Below, piece by piece: positions 1 to 10,065 of a DNA stretch of 64,000 nt. The DNA is taken from positions 248,001-312,000 of the forward strand of contig NZ_JACCFM010000001.1 in assembly GCF_013410665.1 (NCBI RefSeq). Reading direction: 5' to 3'. This stretch comes from Leifsonia psychrotolerans. Its GTDB lineage: Bacteria; Actinomycetota; Actinomycetes; Actinomycetales; Microbacteriaceae. Each line of letters begins with the position of its first letter. The stretch's first letter is position 1. Under the pieces are notes generated by a model, which saw only the letters and a program-made list of their open reading frames with translations, had not been told where the DNA came from and ran no database searches. Position numbers and translations under genes: made by a program.

Positions 1-1
1 C

Positions 2-508
2 GTGCCGCACACCCCGCTCGAGATGGTGGTGGCCATGAACGCCCTCGCCGGCAAGCACGGCGTCGGACGCCTCGACATGGTCGAAGACCGTCTCGTCGGC
101 ATCAAGAGCCGTGAGGTCTACGAGGCTCCGGCCGGCATCGCCTTGATCGCCGCGCACGAAGAGCTCGAAAACCTCACCCTCGAACGCGACCAGAACCGTT
201 ACAAGCGCACCATCGAGTCCACGTGGTCGGAGCTCGTCTATGACGGACTCTGGTTCTCGGGTCTCAAGCGTTCGCTCGACGCGTTCATCGACCACACCCA
301 GAAGTACGTCTCGGGCGACATCCGTCTGAAGCTGCAGGGCGGCACCGCCGTCGTCACCGGCCGCAAGTCGGAGCAGAGCCTGTACGACTTCAGCCTCGCC
401 ACCTACGACACCGGTGACACCTTCGACCAGTCGCTGGCCAAGGGCTTCATCGACCTGTGGTCGCTGCCGAGCAAGATCTCGGCTCGCCGCGATCTCGCCG
501 GCCAGTAG
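2..508 (+). CDS. argG: Argininosuccinate synthase, C-terminal part (5' end outside window)
   Basis: ATP-dependent ligation of citrulline and aspartate to argininosuccinate in arginine biosynthesis. Only the last 168 residues are present; the frame is open from the first bases, so the GTG at base 2 is an internal codon and not a start. The visible part matches the C-terminal synthetase/oligomerisation region of the family: a segment reading [20 protein letters not shown], then YEAPAGI, then a helical arm beginning around [13 protein letters not shown]. argH follows after only 6 bases, so the two are one arg operon. The assignment is firm from the motifs and the partner gene. Confidence 0.95.
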   Translation: MPHTPLEMVVAMNALAGKHGVGRLDMVEDRLVGIKSREVYEAPAGIALIAAHEELENLTLERDQNRYKRTIESTWSELVYDGLWFSGLKRSLDAFIDHTQKYVSGDIRLKLQGGTAVVTGRKSEQSLYDFSLATYDTGDTFDQSLAKGFIDLWSLPSKISARRDLAGQ

Positions 509-1951
<1,443 letters not shown>

Positions 1952-1975
1952 TTCGACACTTTTCGGGAGTCAATC

Positions 1976-2572
1976 GTGGGCCTCGACCGCACGCTGTTCC
2001 AACAGCCGGCGGTCGAGGTCGCTCCTTTTCTGCTGGGAAGTGTGCTGCGCCACGGTGGGGTTTCGGTGCGCGTGACCGAGGTAGAGGCCTACCAGGGTGG
2101 CGGGGTTGACCCGAGCTCCCATGCGTTTCGAGGCCAGACGGCCCGAAACGCCAGCATGTTTGGCCCGCCCGGGCACCTCTATGCCTACTTCAGCTATGGC
2201 CTTCATGTCTGCGCGAATGTGGTCTGCTCGCCGGTGGGGCAGGCATCCGGGCTGCTGCTGCGGGCCGGCGCGGTGATCGACGGCCTGGAACTGGCGCGTG
2301 CACGGCGTACGACGTCCCGCGGGGATCGGGACCTGGCGCAGGGGCCGGCCCGACTCACGGTGGCGCTCGGAATCACGCTCGGCGACGACGGCGCCGACCT
2401 GTTCGAGCCGCCGTTCAGCCTCGTGCTGCCCGCCCAGCCGGTCGAGTACCTCACCGGTCCGCGCACCGGTGTCAGCGGCGAGGGCGGGGGAGAGCGCTTC
2501 CCGTGGCGGTTTTGGATGCCGGGGGAGGCATCCGTGTCGCCCTATAAACGCCACCCGAAACAGGCCGATTAG
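1976..2572 (+). CDS. mpg: DNA-3-methyladenine glycosylase (AAG/Mpg family)
   Basis: Base-excision repair enzyme that removes alkylated purines from DNA. The 198-residue product has the family landmarks: VTEVEAYQG with the catalytic glutamate, DPSSHAFRG, the turn NASMFGPPGHLYAYFSYG, and a C-terminal FWMPGEASVSPYKR. The length is typical of bacterial Mpg. The likely start is GTG, 24 bases after the argH stop, preceded by a weak purine stretch (cgggag). In mycobacteria the same gene (Rv1688) precedes tyrS, and here tyrS also lies close by. Confidence 0.93.
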   Translation: MGLDRTLFQQPAVEVAPFLLGSVLRHGGVSVRVTEVEAYQGGGVDPSSHAFRGQTARNASMFGPPGHLYAYFSYGLHVCANVVCSPVGQASGLLLRAGAVIDGLELARARRTTSRGDRDLAQGPARLTVALGITLGDDGADLFEPPFSLVLPAQPVEYLTGPRTGVSGEGGGERFPWRFWMPGEASVSPYKRHPKQAD

Positions 2573-2593
2573 AAAGTCCCGCTGCTCGGCGCA

Positions 2594-2679
2594 TAACTCC
2601 TGCAAATTTCAGAGCGGCCGCGTCAGAAGCCCACGGCGACACGAGGTGAAGTGCGGCCGGTGGCGAAAAGCAGGAGTTA
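2594..2679. repeat. Inverted repeat between convergent genes
   Basis: A 10-bp perfect inverted repeat (taactcctgc at 2594-2603 and its complement at 2670-2679) encloses about 66 bases that contain a second, looser pair of gcggccg-type arms. It sits in the 176-base gap between mpg and the converging membrane-protein gene. A bidirectional transcription stop is possible, but there is no clear T tract. Confidence 0.4.
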
Positions 2680-2748
2680 CGAGCTGGGTGCGCTCTGCGA
2701 TCGCGTCCGATGAGTTGATTTACTGTGCTGGGACCACGGGTGGACCCG

Positions 2749-3369
2749 TTACACGACGGCGAGGGGCACCAGCGCGGCGCAGGTGCAGGCCCAGATCAAG
2801 CTGGCGAGCGTGCCGATGATGAAACGCTCGCGGGCCTCGGCCGCCGCCAATTCGGTGAACCGACCGACGCCCTTGATCGCAACGACTACGGCGATGGCCT
2901 CAGGGAAACCAGCGAGGATCGCACCGGCCACAGCGAAACGCTCAAGTAGGCCAATGGCCAGCCCGCCGCGCAATACCTCGTGCATCGCGGTGCCGGGAGA
3001 AGCGAACGCGGCGGCATCCGCTGCCACCATTCCGGCGGCACGGTCGACGAGGATTCCGCCGTGCGCACCCGGAGCCACCGAATTGCGGGTTGAGAGCGTG
3101 AGCGCAAGAGTCGCAATGGGGGCGCCGCCGATCACAGCCAACGCGAGGGCCAACACGCCGAGCAGGCTGCCGTATGACGCCGGTCCGGCAGGCGCCGGGG
3201 CCGCGGCCACCAGCAACGCGAACGCGAGGCCGCCTGCCGACGCTATTGCGAACACCTGCTTCTTCAATTTGAAGGCGAGCGCGGCCAACACCAGGGAACC
3301 GACGATGGCCAGCACCAGGAGGAGCCAATATAGCGAAGCCAACACATCGAAGGCAGGGGTGTGCGTCAT
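2749..3369 (-). CDS. Small multi-pass membrane protein (SatD-linked)
   Basis: The product is 206 residues, very rich in Ala, Leu, Val and Ile. About five hydrophobic segments are visible: one near residues 10-32, then 36-55, 62-85, 130-160 and a last one near the C-terminus. No catalytic motif is recognised. It starts with ATG at the 3' end of the satD-like gene (the two overlap by 4 bases), so the two are translated together. Its function is unknown. A membrane partner coupled to a SatD-type protein is a plausible reading from context only. Confidence 0.75.
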   Translation of the reverse strand: MTHTPAFDVLASLYWLLLVLAIVGSLVLAALAFKLKKQVFAIASAGGLAFALLVAAAPAPAGPASYGSLLGVLALALAVIGGAPIATLALTLSTRNSVAPGAHGGILVDRAAGMVAADAAAFASPGTAMHEVLRGGLAIGLLERFAVAGAILAGFPEAIAVVVAIKGVGRFTELAAAEARERFIIGTLASLIWACTCAALVPLAVV

Positions 3370-4025
3370 GCGGAGGGGCCCGTCTCAATCGTCTGGCGGT
3401 GAAGATGTTCTAGAAGCCTAACGAGTGCGGGGCGTGCCGCCGTTTCGGCCCGCCAGGCCGCGGTCTTCAGGCGTTGGCTGATCGCGGCCGTCGAAATTCC
3501 GAGGCGCTCCGCGGCATCTCCCTGGGTGAATCCCAAGTGCAGCAGGTCGATCGCTTCCCACCCCTCGGGCGTGCGGCGTTGGCGCAGCAAGAGCACGATG
3601 CCGATCAGAGCCTCCACCTCGGCTGCACTCATGTCTTCGTCGGAGCCGTCGAGCGAGGTCGGGGCGGATCTACGTTCTTGTGCGCTCTCGAGCGCGAAAT
3701 GGGTGTCGGTTCGTTTTGCCCGCGTGACGCCGGCGCGAGCGGCGATGAAAGCCGGCCCTGCCGCCTGACGAGTGGCAGCCGGCAGGGGAGTGCGCACTGG
3801 GCCGAGCCCGAGTCCGACACTCCACCGACCGGTGCGATGAATGGCGAGAGTCGCTTCGAGTGCGACGGCGGCATCCGTGGTCATCATCTGAACTTCGTCG
3901 CCGGCGGTTTGATCGGGTGCAAGCTCGAAGGACGGGCCGAAGCGCGAAATGAGCAGCTGAAGAAGGGCGCCGGCTCGGTCAATATCGGCACGGCTGTTGA
4001 TCTGGTCGGCGGTGATCACATACAA
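3366..4025 (-). CDS. SatD family protein with C-terminal helix-turn-helix
   Basis: The N-terminus reads LYVITADQINSRADIDRAG, which fits the SatD family (residues 1-130). The C-terminal third contains a sigma-70 region-4-like or winged HTH: FTQGDAAERLGISTAAISQR. An open frame extends upstream to 4298, but that part overlaps the tyrS leader. The best start is TTG at 4025: a purine-rich site (ggatggagg) lies just upstream and a good promoter lies 18-50 bases further up. That gives 219 residues. A regulatory role is likely from the HTH; the ligand or target is unknown. Confidence 0.8.
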   Translation of the reverse strand: MYVITADQINSRADIDRAGALLQLLISRFGPSFELAPDQTAGDEVQMMTTDAAVALEATLAIHRTGRWSVGLGLGPVRTPLPAATRQAAGPAFIAARAGVTRAKRTDTHFALESAQERRSAPTSLDGSDEDMSAAEVEALIGIVLLLRQRRTPEGWEAIDLLHLGFTQGDAAERLGISTAAISQRLKTAAWRAETAARPALVRLLEHLHRQTIETGPSA

Positions 4026-4050
4026 CTTATTAAGCCTCCATCCTGAACTT

Positions 4051-4079
4051 AGTATATTCAAGGCTATAGGCTTAATCAA
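4051..4079 (-). promoter_or_regulatory. Sigma-70-type promoter of the satD-membrane protein pair
   Basis: Read on the minus strand there is a TTGATT -35 element and a TATACT -10 element with exactly 17 bases between them. The local stretch is unusually AT-rich for this genome. The TTG start of the SatD-like gene follows 26 bases after the -10 element. The palindromic cttaat/attaag words around it could bind a regulator. Confidence 0.7.
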
Positions 4080-4155
4080 GCATCGGCGTGCCCCTGACGT
4101 GATTGTGCAGGGGTGAGGCGACGGCCGACGCCGCAGCCCTGATATTCTGGGCAAC

Positions 4156-5457
4156 GTGTCAGACCCCAGTATTCTCGCCCAACAGGCCAACGACCCCTCT
4201 TTCGACAACGTCTGGGAGGAGATCACGTGGCGCGGCCTCGTGCACGTCTCCACCGACGCGACTGAACTGCGCGAGCTCCTCGCGGGCGATCCGATCACCT
4301 ATTACTGCGGGTTCGACCCGACGGCGCCCAGCCTGCACCTCGGGAACCTCGTGCAATTGTTGCTCATGCGCCGTTTGCAGCTGGCCGGCCATCACCCGCT
4401 CGGTCTCGTGGGCGGTTCAACCGGTCTCGTTGGCGACCCGCGACCGACCGCCGAGCGCACGCTCAACACGAAAGACACCGTCGCGGAGTGGGTGGGTTAC
4501 CTGCAAGCGCAGGTCTCCCGTTTTCTGAGTGCCGAGGGCTCGAACGCCATGACCCTGGTGAACAACCTCGACTGGACCCAGCCGCTCTCGGCCATCGACT
4601 TTTTGCGCGACATCGGCAAGTACTTCCGTGTCGGCACCATGCTCAAGAAGGATGCCGTCAGCACGCGCCTCAACAGCGACGAGGGCATCAGCTACACCGA
4701 GTTCAGCTACCAGGTGCTGCAGGGCCTGGACTTCCTCGAGCTGTACCGCAGTCACAATTGCGTTCTGCAGACCGGCGGCAGCGATCAGTGGGGCAACCTC
4801 ACGAGCGGCACCGACCTCATCCGAAAGGCGGAGGGCGCCAGCGTTCACGCGATCGGTACGCCGCTGATCACCAACAGCGATGGAACCAAGTTTGGCAAGA
4901 GCGAGGGGAACGCCATCTGGCTCGACCCCGCGCTGACCAGCCCGTACGCCTTCTACCAGTTCTGGCTCAATACCGACGATGCCGACGTGATCGGTCGCCT
5001 CAAGGTCTTCACCTTCCTGGACCGTGCCGAGATCGAGCGTCTCGAGCAGGCCGTTGCCACCGAGCCGTTCAAACGTGAAGCCCAGCGCACGCTGGCCTAT
5101 CAGGTCACCTCCTTGGTACACGGGGTAGCGGCGACGGATGCCGCGATCAACGCCGCGCAGGCCCTGTTCGGCCTGGGCGAATTGGCCGACCTCGACCCGG
5201 CAACGCTCGAGGCCGCTCTGCGCGAACTGCCGAACACCACGACTGCGCCGAACGCGCTGGTCACGCAGCTGCTCGTCGACACCGGACTCACCAAGAGCCT
5301 CGGTGAGGCCCGTCGCGCCGTTGCCCAGGGCGGGGTGTACCTGAACAACGTGAAGGTCGCCGACGAAGAGACGACGATCGCCGGGTCGGTGTTGCCGACC
5401 GGCGTCGCGGTCTTGCGCCGCGGCAAGAAGACCCTTGCGGGAATCTTCGTCGAGTAA
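4156..5457 (+). CDS. tyrS: Tyrosyl-tRNA synthetase
   Basis: Class I aminoacyl-tRNA synthetase charging tRNA-Tyr. The 433-residue product has the HIGH-like motif in DPTAPSLHLGNL, the tyrosine-binding stretch with GGSDQWGN, the KMSKS-like loop KFGKSEG, and a C-terminal S4 RNA-binding domain in about the last 65 residues (from LTKSLGEARRAVAQGG). The start is GTG at 4156. In mycobacteria tyrS also lies just after mpg. It has no operon partner here: satD diverges upstream and an MMPL gene converges downstream. Confidence 0.97.
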   Translation: MSDPSILAQQANDPSFDNVWEEITWRGLVHVSTDATELRELLAGDPITYYCGFDPTAPSLHLGNLVQLLLMRRLQLAGHHPLGLVGGSTGLVGDPRPTAERTLNTKDTVAEWVGYLQAQVSRFLSAEGSNAMTLVNNLDWTQPLSAIDFLRDIGKYFRVGTMLKKDAVSTRLNSDEGISYTEFSYQVLQGLDFLELYRSHNCVLQTGGSDQWGNLTSGTDLIRKAEGASVHAIGTPLITNSDGTKFGKSEGNAIWLDPALTSPYAFYQFWLNTDDADVIGRLKVFTFLDRAEIERLEQAVATEPFKREAQRTLAYQVTSLVHGVAATDAAINAAQALFGLGELADLDPATLEAALRELPNTTTAPNALVTQLLVDTGLTKSLGEARRAVAQGGVYLNNVKVADEETTIAGSVLPTGVAVLRRGKKTLAGIFVE

Positions 5458-5495
5458 CACCCTCCGCTCCGCCCGTCGAGTGGGCCCCGGCCCCG

Positions 5496-5578
5496 CCCGG
5501 CGTCGGCCCCGCCCGGCGTCGGCCCCGCCTGGTGTCGGTCCCGCCTGGTGTCGGTCCCGCCTGGTGTCGGTCCCGCCC
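5496..5578. repeat. GC-rich short tandem repeats after tyrS
   Basis: Degenerate copies of a 15-base word of the type gtcggtcccgcctgg, about five in a row, fill the space between the tyrS stop and the large hairpin. This is the first part of a 358-base stretch (5458-5815) with no gene, made up almost wholly of repeats and inverted repeats. Confidence 0.7.
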
Positions 5579-5579
5579 A

Positions 5580-5646
5580 CCCCGCGAGTGAGCAGTTGTT
5601 GTTGCCTCAGCTCCGCTGAGGCAACAACAACTGCTCACTCGCGGGG
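5580..5646. terminator. Perfect 32-bp hairpin between tyrS and the MMPL gene
   Basis: Left arm 5580-5611 and right arm 5615-5646 are perfectly complementary over 32 bases with a 3-base loop (tcc). The genes on either side converge, so a bidirectional terminator is the simplest role, although the arms are much longer than a normal intrinsic terminator. Confidence 0.75.
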
Positions 5647-5659
5647 GTTTGAGAGCCCG

Positions 5660-5705
5660 AACGCACGCTGGCCCCCCGACGAAACGTCGGGGGCCAGCGT
5701 GCGTT
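5660..5705. terminator. Second long hairpin in the tyrS/MMPL gap
   Basis: A stem of about 21 pairs with one extra C in the left arm (5660-5680) and a very short loop. The right arm ends in gtgcgtt, which is also the start of the first unit of the adjoining 16-base tandem array. The hairpin and the array may share their origin. Confidence 0.65.
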
Positions 5706-5826
5706 AGGCGCGGCGTGCGTTAGGCGCGGCGTGCGTTAGGCGCGGCGTGCGTTCGGCGCGGCGTGCGTTCGGCGCGGCGTGCATTCGGCGCGGCGTGCGT
5801 TCGGCGCGGCGTGCGTTAGGCGCGGC
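5699..5826. repeat. Eight-unit 16-bp tandem repeat covering the MMPL stop codon
   Basis: Eight head-to-tail copies of gtgcgttaggcgcggc at steps of exactly 16 bases. Units 1-3 and 8 have the tta form; units 4, 5, 6 and 7 have ttc, and unit 6 also has gcattc. The TAA stop of the minus-strand MMPL gene is the tta of the last unit. Because 16 is not a multiple of 3, gain or loss of units would leave the protein end unchanged only as long as the last unit stays. Confidence 0.9.
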
Positions 5827-7936
5827 GGGTCGGCCGAGCCCGGCCGAGGCGACCGTGGTCGAGGTGACCGTGGTCGAGACGGTCCGCCGGAGCGGTGCCC
5901 GGCCACCAGATCTTGTCGCCGAGCAGACTGAACACAGCCGGCACGATTATGGTGCGCACCACGAGCGTGTCGACGATCACGCCGAGTCCGACGATCAGAC
6001 CGAGCTGACCCAGCGTGACGAGCGGCAGTACACCGAGCGCCGCAAAGACCGCGGCCAGCACGATTCCGGCACTCGTGATGACGCCACCGGTGGAAGCGAC
6101 GGCACGCGCCATGCCCTGCTTGGTGCCGTGCGCGACGGCTTCATGCTTTGCCCGGTGCACGAGGAAGATCGTGTAGTCGATGCCGAGCGCGACGAGGAAC
6201 AGGAACGCGAGCAACGGAACCTGCAGATCCAGGGCGGCCTGGTCGAAGAGCACCCGGCTCAGCCAGGCACCCGCGCCGATGGCAGCGACCGCACTGGCCA
6301 GGTTGATGGCTAGCAGTACGACCGGTGCGACGAGCGAACGCAGCAACAGCACGAGCACGATGAAACTGACGGCGAGCACGAGCGGTGCGATGAGCAACAG
6401 ATCGTGTTGGGCGCCCGCTCGGGCATCGACATCGGTCGCGACCGCTCCGCCCACGCGAGCGTCAGCCCCGGGCACCGCGTGCACGGTATCGCGCAGATCG
6501 GCGACCAACGCGAGACTCGCGTCGGTTCCCGGCGCGGGCGTTCCGGTCACCATGATCTTGGTCAGTTCGACGCCGTCGACAGTAGCCGTACCGACGGATG
6601 TGGCGCGCACGACTCCCGGCACGCCCTCGGCCGCCCTCGACACGGCATCCGCCCCGTCTGAATGTGTCACGATGAACATCGGTTGTGCCTCACCGGCTGG
6701 GAAGTGCTCGCCGAGGGTGGTGAGGCCGGTTCCCGATTCGGAGGCGACCCGGAACTTCTCCACCTGGGTGAGTCCGACACTGGTGCCGATGATTCCCGTG
6801 GCCATGACGGCGAGCAGCAGAATTCCCGAGACGAAGGCCGTGACCGGGCGTTGCACCACCTTCTGTGCGACGGCGCCCCACACGCGGCCGACCTTCTTGT
6901 TCTGGCCGGGGCGCGGAACGAATGGCCAGAAGATCCGGCGACCGCACACGGCGAGCAGCGGCGGCAGCACCAGGAGCACAGCGGCCAGAGCAACGAGCAG
7001 GCCGACGGCCGAGGCGATTCCGAGGCCGCGGGTGCCGGGGATGACCGCAAACATCAGAGTCAGCAGGGCCAGCACCACGGTGAGGTTGGAGGCCAAAATG
7101 GCCGGAGCCGTCTTCTTCCAGGCAGTCGCGAGAGCGTCGCGGTGGTTTTCGGTCTGCAGCAACTCTTCGCGGTAGCGGGAGATGAGCAGAAGGGCGTAGT
7201 TGGTGCCGGCACCGAAGACGAGCACGCTGATGATGCCCGAGTCGAACTGCAACGACAGCGCGGTGCCGACGGTGTTGGTGACCATTCCCGCGATCCGATC
7301 GGCGATGGCGACAACGGCGAGGGGGATAAGCCACAGAATCGGTGAGCGATAGGTGAGCAGCAGCAAAATGGCCACGATGCCGATGGTGACCATGAGCAGG
7401 GTGATGTCTGCACCGTCGAAGGCGGCAGTGATGTCGGCGCCAAAGGCCGGGCCGCCGGTGACCTGAGCCGTCATCCCTGGAAGCGACGAATCGGCGATCG
7501 TGGCGCGCAGCGCTTTCACCTGCTCTGCGGTCGCGGCGGTGTCGTCGGTCACCGTGAGCGGAACTTGCACGACGGCGGCCTGGCCGTCGTCGCTCACGAG
7601 CGTCGGCGACGCGTCGTGCCCGGTCTGGGAACCCAGCACGGGGGCGAGCGCATCGATCGAGGTGCGGTCCGCCGCGGTGAGTGCGCCGCCGTCGTCTCGG
7701 GTCACGACGACCATGACCGATTGTTCGTCGCTGCCGGGGAACTCCGACAGCACGGCCTGAACCTGTGCCGATTCAGAGCTGGGCGGGGCGGTGTCGTTGC
7801 CTGCGGGCGCTTGCGCTCCGCTCAGCAAACCGAACAGCGCCACAATGCCAAGCAGCGAAAGTACCAATGAAATTCGCGCGCCGCGCCGCGAACTGAGCCG
7901 CGTTGCGAGCGACGATCTGCGAGAAGAAGTAGCCAT
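5816..7936 (-). CDS. MMPL/RND-family membrane transporter
   Basis: The 706-residue product has the layout of actinobacterial MMPL exporters. There is an N-terminal membrane helix (about residues 20-40), a large extracytoplasmic loop, a block of five to six helices including the conserved FGAGTNYALLLISRYREEL, then a second loop and a second helix block with LGIDYTIFLVHRAKHE. These paired acidic/tyrosine motifs are the proton-relay segments of the family. The frame is open further up to 8086, but ATG at 7936 gives a proper Arg-rich cytoplasmic start. The substrate is unknown; lipid or drug export is typical of the family. Its stop codon lies in a tandem repeat. Confidence 0.9.
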   Translation of the reverse strand: MATSSRRSSLATRLSSRRGARISLVLSLLGIVALFGLLSGAQAPAGNDTAPPSSESAQVQAVLSEFPGSDEQSVMVVVTRDDGGALTAADRTSIDALAPVLGSQTGHDASPTLVSDDGQAAVVQVPLTVTDDTAATAEQVKALRATIADSSLPGMTAQVTGGPAFGADITAAFDGADITLLMVTIGIVAILLLLTYRSPILWLIPLAVVAIADRIAGMVTNTVGTALSLQFDSGIISVLVFGAGTNYALLLISRYREELLQTENHRDALATAWKKTAPAILASNLTVVLALLTLMFAVIPGTRGLGIASAVGLLVALAAVLLVLPPLLAVCGRRIFWPFVPRPGQNKKVGRVWGAVAQKVVQRPVTAFVSGILLLAVMATGIIGTSVGLTQVEKFRVASESGTGLTTLGEHFPAGEAQPMFIVTHSDGADAVSRAAEGVPGVVRATSVGTATVDGVELTKIMVTGTPAPGTDASLALVADLRDTVHAVPGADARVGGAVATDVDARAGAQHDLLLIAPLVLAVSFIVLVLLLRSLVAPVVLLAINLASAVAAIGAGAWLSRVLFDQAALDLQVPLLAFLFLVALGIDYTIFLVHRAKHEAVAHGTKQGMARAVASTGGVITSAGIVLAAVFAALGVLPLVTLGQLGLIVGLGVIVDTLVVRTIIVPAVFSLLGDKIWWPGTAPADRLDHGHLDHGRLGRARPTRRA

Positions 7937-8097
7937 GGACCCAGTCCAGCAGCGCAGCCTCGCCTGCGAATCGCGCAAGTGGTTGACCCGTGGCTCAATC
8001 AAAAGTATGAAGTCCCACGCTCGGGTCAGATCAGGCGCTGTTTCAGCCGATGAAGGGACTAGCGTGACCCGCAGGAACGTGAACAATGGAGGTTTTT

Positions 8098-10065
8098 ATG
8101 GGTGCCATAATTTGGGAGCTGCTGCTCGTCGGCATCATCACGATTGTGTTCATGATGGTTCTCGCGGGATTCGCGCGGCGATTTCTCGGCGTTCGAATTG
8201 GTCTGATTCGACTGGTCATCGCTGGAGTCCTTGGACTCGGCGCCGAGGTGGGCTTCGAATCCCAGTTTGTCTGGGGCAAGCAGCAATACTCGCTTGCGCT
8301 GCTGCCCTTGCAGTTCGGCATCATCCTGTTTGTTGCGGTGGCCTTTCTGGTTCTCGCCGAGATTTTGGTTCCGCCCGGGTCGATCCCACGCCCCGACCAG
8401 TGGCTTCCGTCGCTCACCTCTCGGTTTGAACGCACGCGTCGCTATGCCGAGATCTCCCGGATCGCACTGCGTCAGGGCTTGGTGCCATTCCGGTTGAACA
8501 CGGAGCCGACCGCAGCCGGCAGCGCGGAACGCACGCGTCAGGCGCGGGCGCTGCGCGGCGCGCTGGAAAGTGCGGGCGGTGCCTTCGTGAAACTCGGCCA
8601 ACTACTTTCTACCCGCACCGACATTCTTCCTGTCGAATTCCTCGCCGAGCTTTCCCAGTTGCAGCAACGGGTGCCGCCAGCGAAGTGGACTGACGTTCGT
8701 GCGCTTCTCGAAGCGGAGCTCGCCGGTTCCGTCGAGGAACACTTTTCATCGTTTGACGAGACTCCGCTTGCGGCGGCTTCCATCGGGCAGGTACACCGCG
8801 CGACGCTCAAAACGGGGGAGCGGGTGGCGGTGAAGGTTCAGCGCCCCGGCATCATCCCGCTGATCGATCGCGATATCGACATCATGATCAGGCTCGCCAC
8901 ACAGTTTGAACGCACCACCGCATGGGGGAAGGATCTTGGCGTGCAGGGTTTGGCTGAGACCTTCGCTGCCAGCCTGCGCGACGAGGTGGACTATCGTATC
9001 GAAGCCGGCAATATGGCCGCGATGGCGCTCACCCAGGCCAAGCACAACGACGACGAGAGAGTTGGCATCCCTCGCCATTTCGCGCAACTTTGCACGAGCA
9101 AGGTTCTTGTCATGGAACTCGTCGATGGCGACACTCTCAGCGACCCACGGGCCTTTCTGGTGCATTCGGCGGCCGAGCGTGACGAGCAAGCCGGCCGGTT
9201 GCTGCGTTCGACTCTCACGCAGATCATCGATGACGGTGTCTTTCACGCGGACCTTCACCCCGGGAACATCATTCTGCGCCCCGACGGAGAGATCGTACTG
9301 CTCGACTTCGGTTCCGTCGGGCGGCTCGATTCCCAACTTCGCGCTCAGATCGGTGCGGTGCTTCTGGCCTTCTACCGAGGAGACGCGGGCGCATTCACAG
9401 ATGCTCTTCTCGCCTTCGTCGAGCTGCCCGACGAAATCGACGAAACGTCATTGCGGCGTCAGATCGGAGTCTTCGTCGCCACCCGTTTGGGGCCCGGCGC
9501 TTCGCTCGACGTGACAGTCTTCACCGAGATGGTGCGGATGCTCACCGAGAATCGCATTGCGGTCCCGTCTGAACTGGCGACGGCCTTCCGGGCTGTCGCC
9601 ACCGTCGAAGGCACGCTGCGTCACCTCAGTCCCGGCTTCGACATGCTCAGTGCGGCCGGCGCCTTCGCCCAAGATCGCATCAAGCGCAGCTTCACGCCGG
9701 GTGCGGCGTTCACGGGCGTCCGCGATGAGTTCTTGTCGCTCGCCCCGCTGATCCGACGGTTGCCGACGCGGATCGATCGCATCACCGGCGCCCTCGTCGA
9801 TGGTCGGTTCAGCGTCAATGTGCGACTCTTCGCCGATCGACGAGATCGCACGCTCGTGCGCAGTCTCGTCAACCTGGTCGTTGTGGCATTCATGGCCGGA
9901 ACCTTCGGCATCATGGCCGCGATGCTTTTGATCAGCGATGGGGGACCGGTGGTCACGCCCACGCTGAGCCTGTTCCAAGTATTCGGATACCTACTCGTTG
10001 TTCTTTCGGGGCTGCTCACCCTGCGTGTGCTTTTCGACGTTTTCCGCCTGCAACGAACCGAGTAG
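8098..10065 (+). CDS. UbiB/ABC1/AarF-family atypical kinase
   Basis: The 655-residue protein has three hydrophobic segments at the N-terminus (residues 5-95) and two at the C-terminus, framing a protein-kinase-like ABC1 domain. Visible motifs are KLGQ (the family KxGQ), the Ala-rich loop AAASIGQVHRA, VAVKVQRPG with the catalytic lysine, HADLHPGN and the metal-binding LLDFGSVG. The first possible ATG is 8086, but GGAGG at 8088-8092 lies inside that start and fits ATG at 8098. UbiB proteins act in isoprenoid quinone or lipid metabolism; in a menaquinone-making actinobacterium the exact role is not known. Confidence 0.9.
   Translation: MGAIIWELLLVGIITIVFMMVLAGFARRFLGVRIGLIRLVIAGVLGLGAEVGFESQFVWGKQQYSLALLPLQFGIILFVAVAFLVLAEILVPPGSIPRPDQWLPSLTSRFERTRRYAEISRIALRQGLVPFRLNTEPTAAGSAERTRQARALRGALESAGGAFVKLGQLLSTRTDILPVEFLAELSQLQQRVPPAKWTDVRALLEAELAGSVEEHFSSFDETPLAAASIGQVHRATLKTGERVAVKVQRPGIIPLIDRDIDIMIRLATQFERTTAWGKDLGVQGLAETFAASLRDEVDYRIEAGNMAAMALTQAKHNDDERVGIPRHFAQLCTSKVLVMELVDGDTLSDPRAFLVHSAAERDEQAGRLLRSTLTQIIDDGVFHADLHPGNIILRPDGEIVLLDFGSVGRLDSQLRAQIGAVLLAFYRGDAGAFTDALLAFVELPDEIDETSLRRQIGVFVATRLGPGASLDVTVFTEMVRMLTENRIAVPSELATAFRAVATVEGTLRHLSPGFDMLSAAGAFAQDRIKRSFTPGAAFTGVRDEFLSLAPLIRRLPTRIDRITGALVDGRFSVNVRLFADRRDRTLVRSLVNLVVVAFMAGTFGIMAAMLLISDGGPVVTPTLSLFQVFGYLLVVLSGLLTLRVLFDVFRLQRTE

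Noticed and set aside
4417..5580. A 387-codon minus-strand frame
   Set aside because: Antisense to tyrS, and its N-terminus is translated from the tandem repeats after tyrS.
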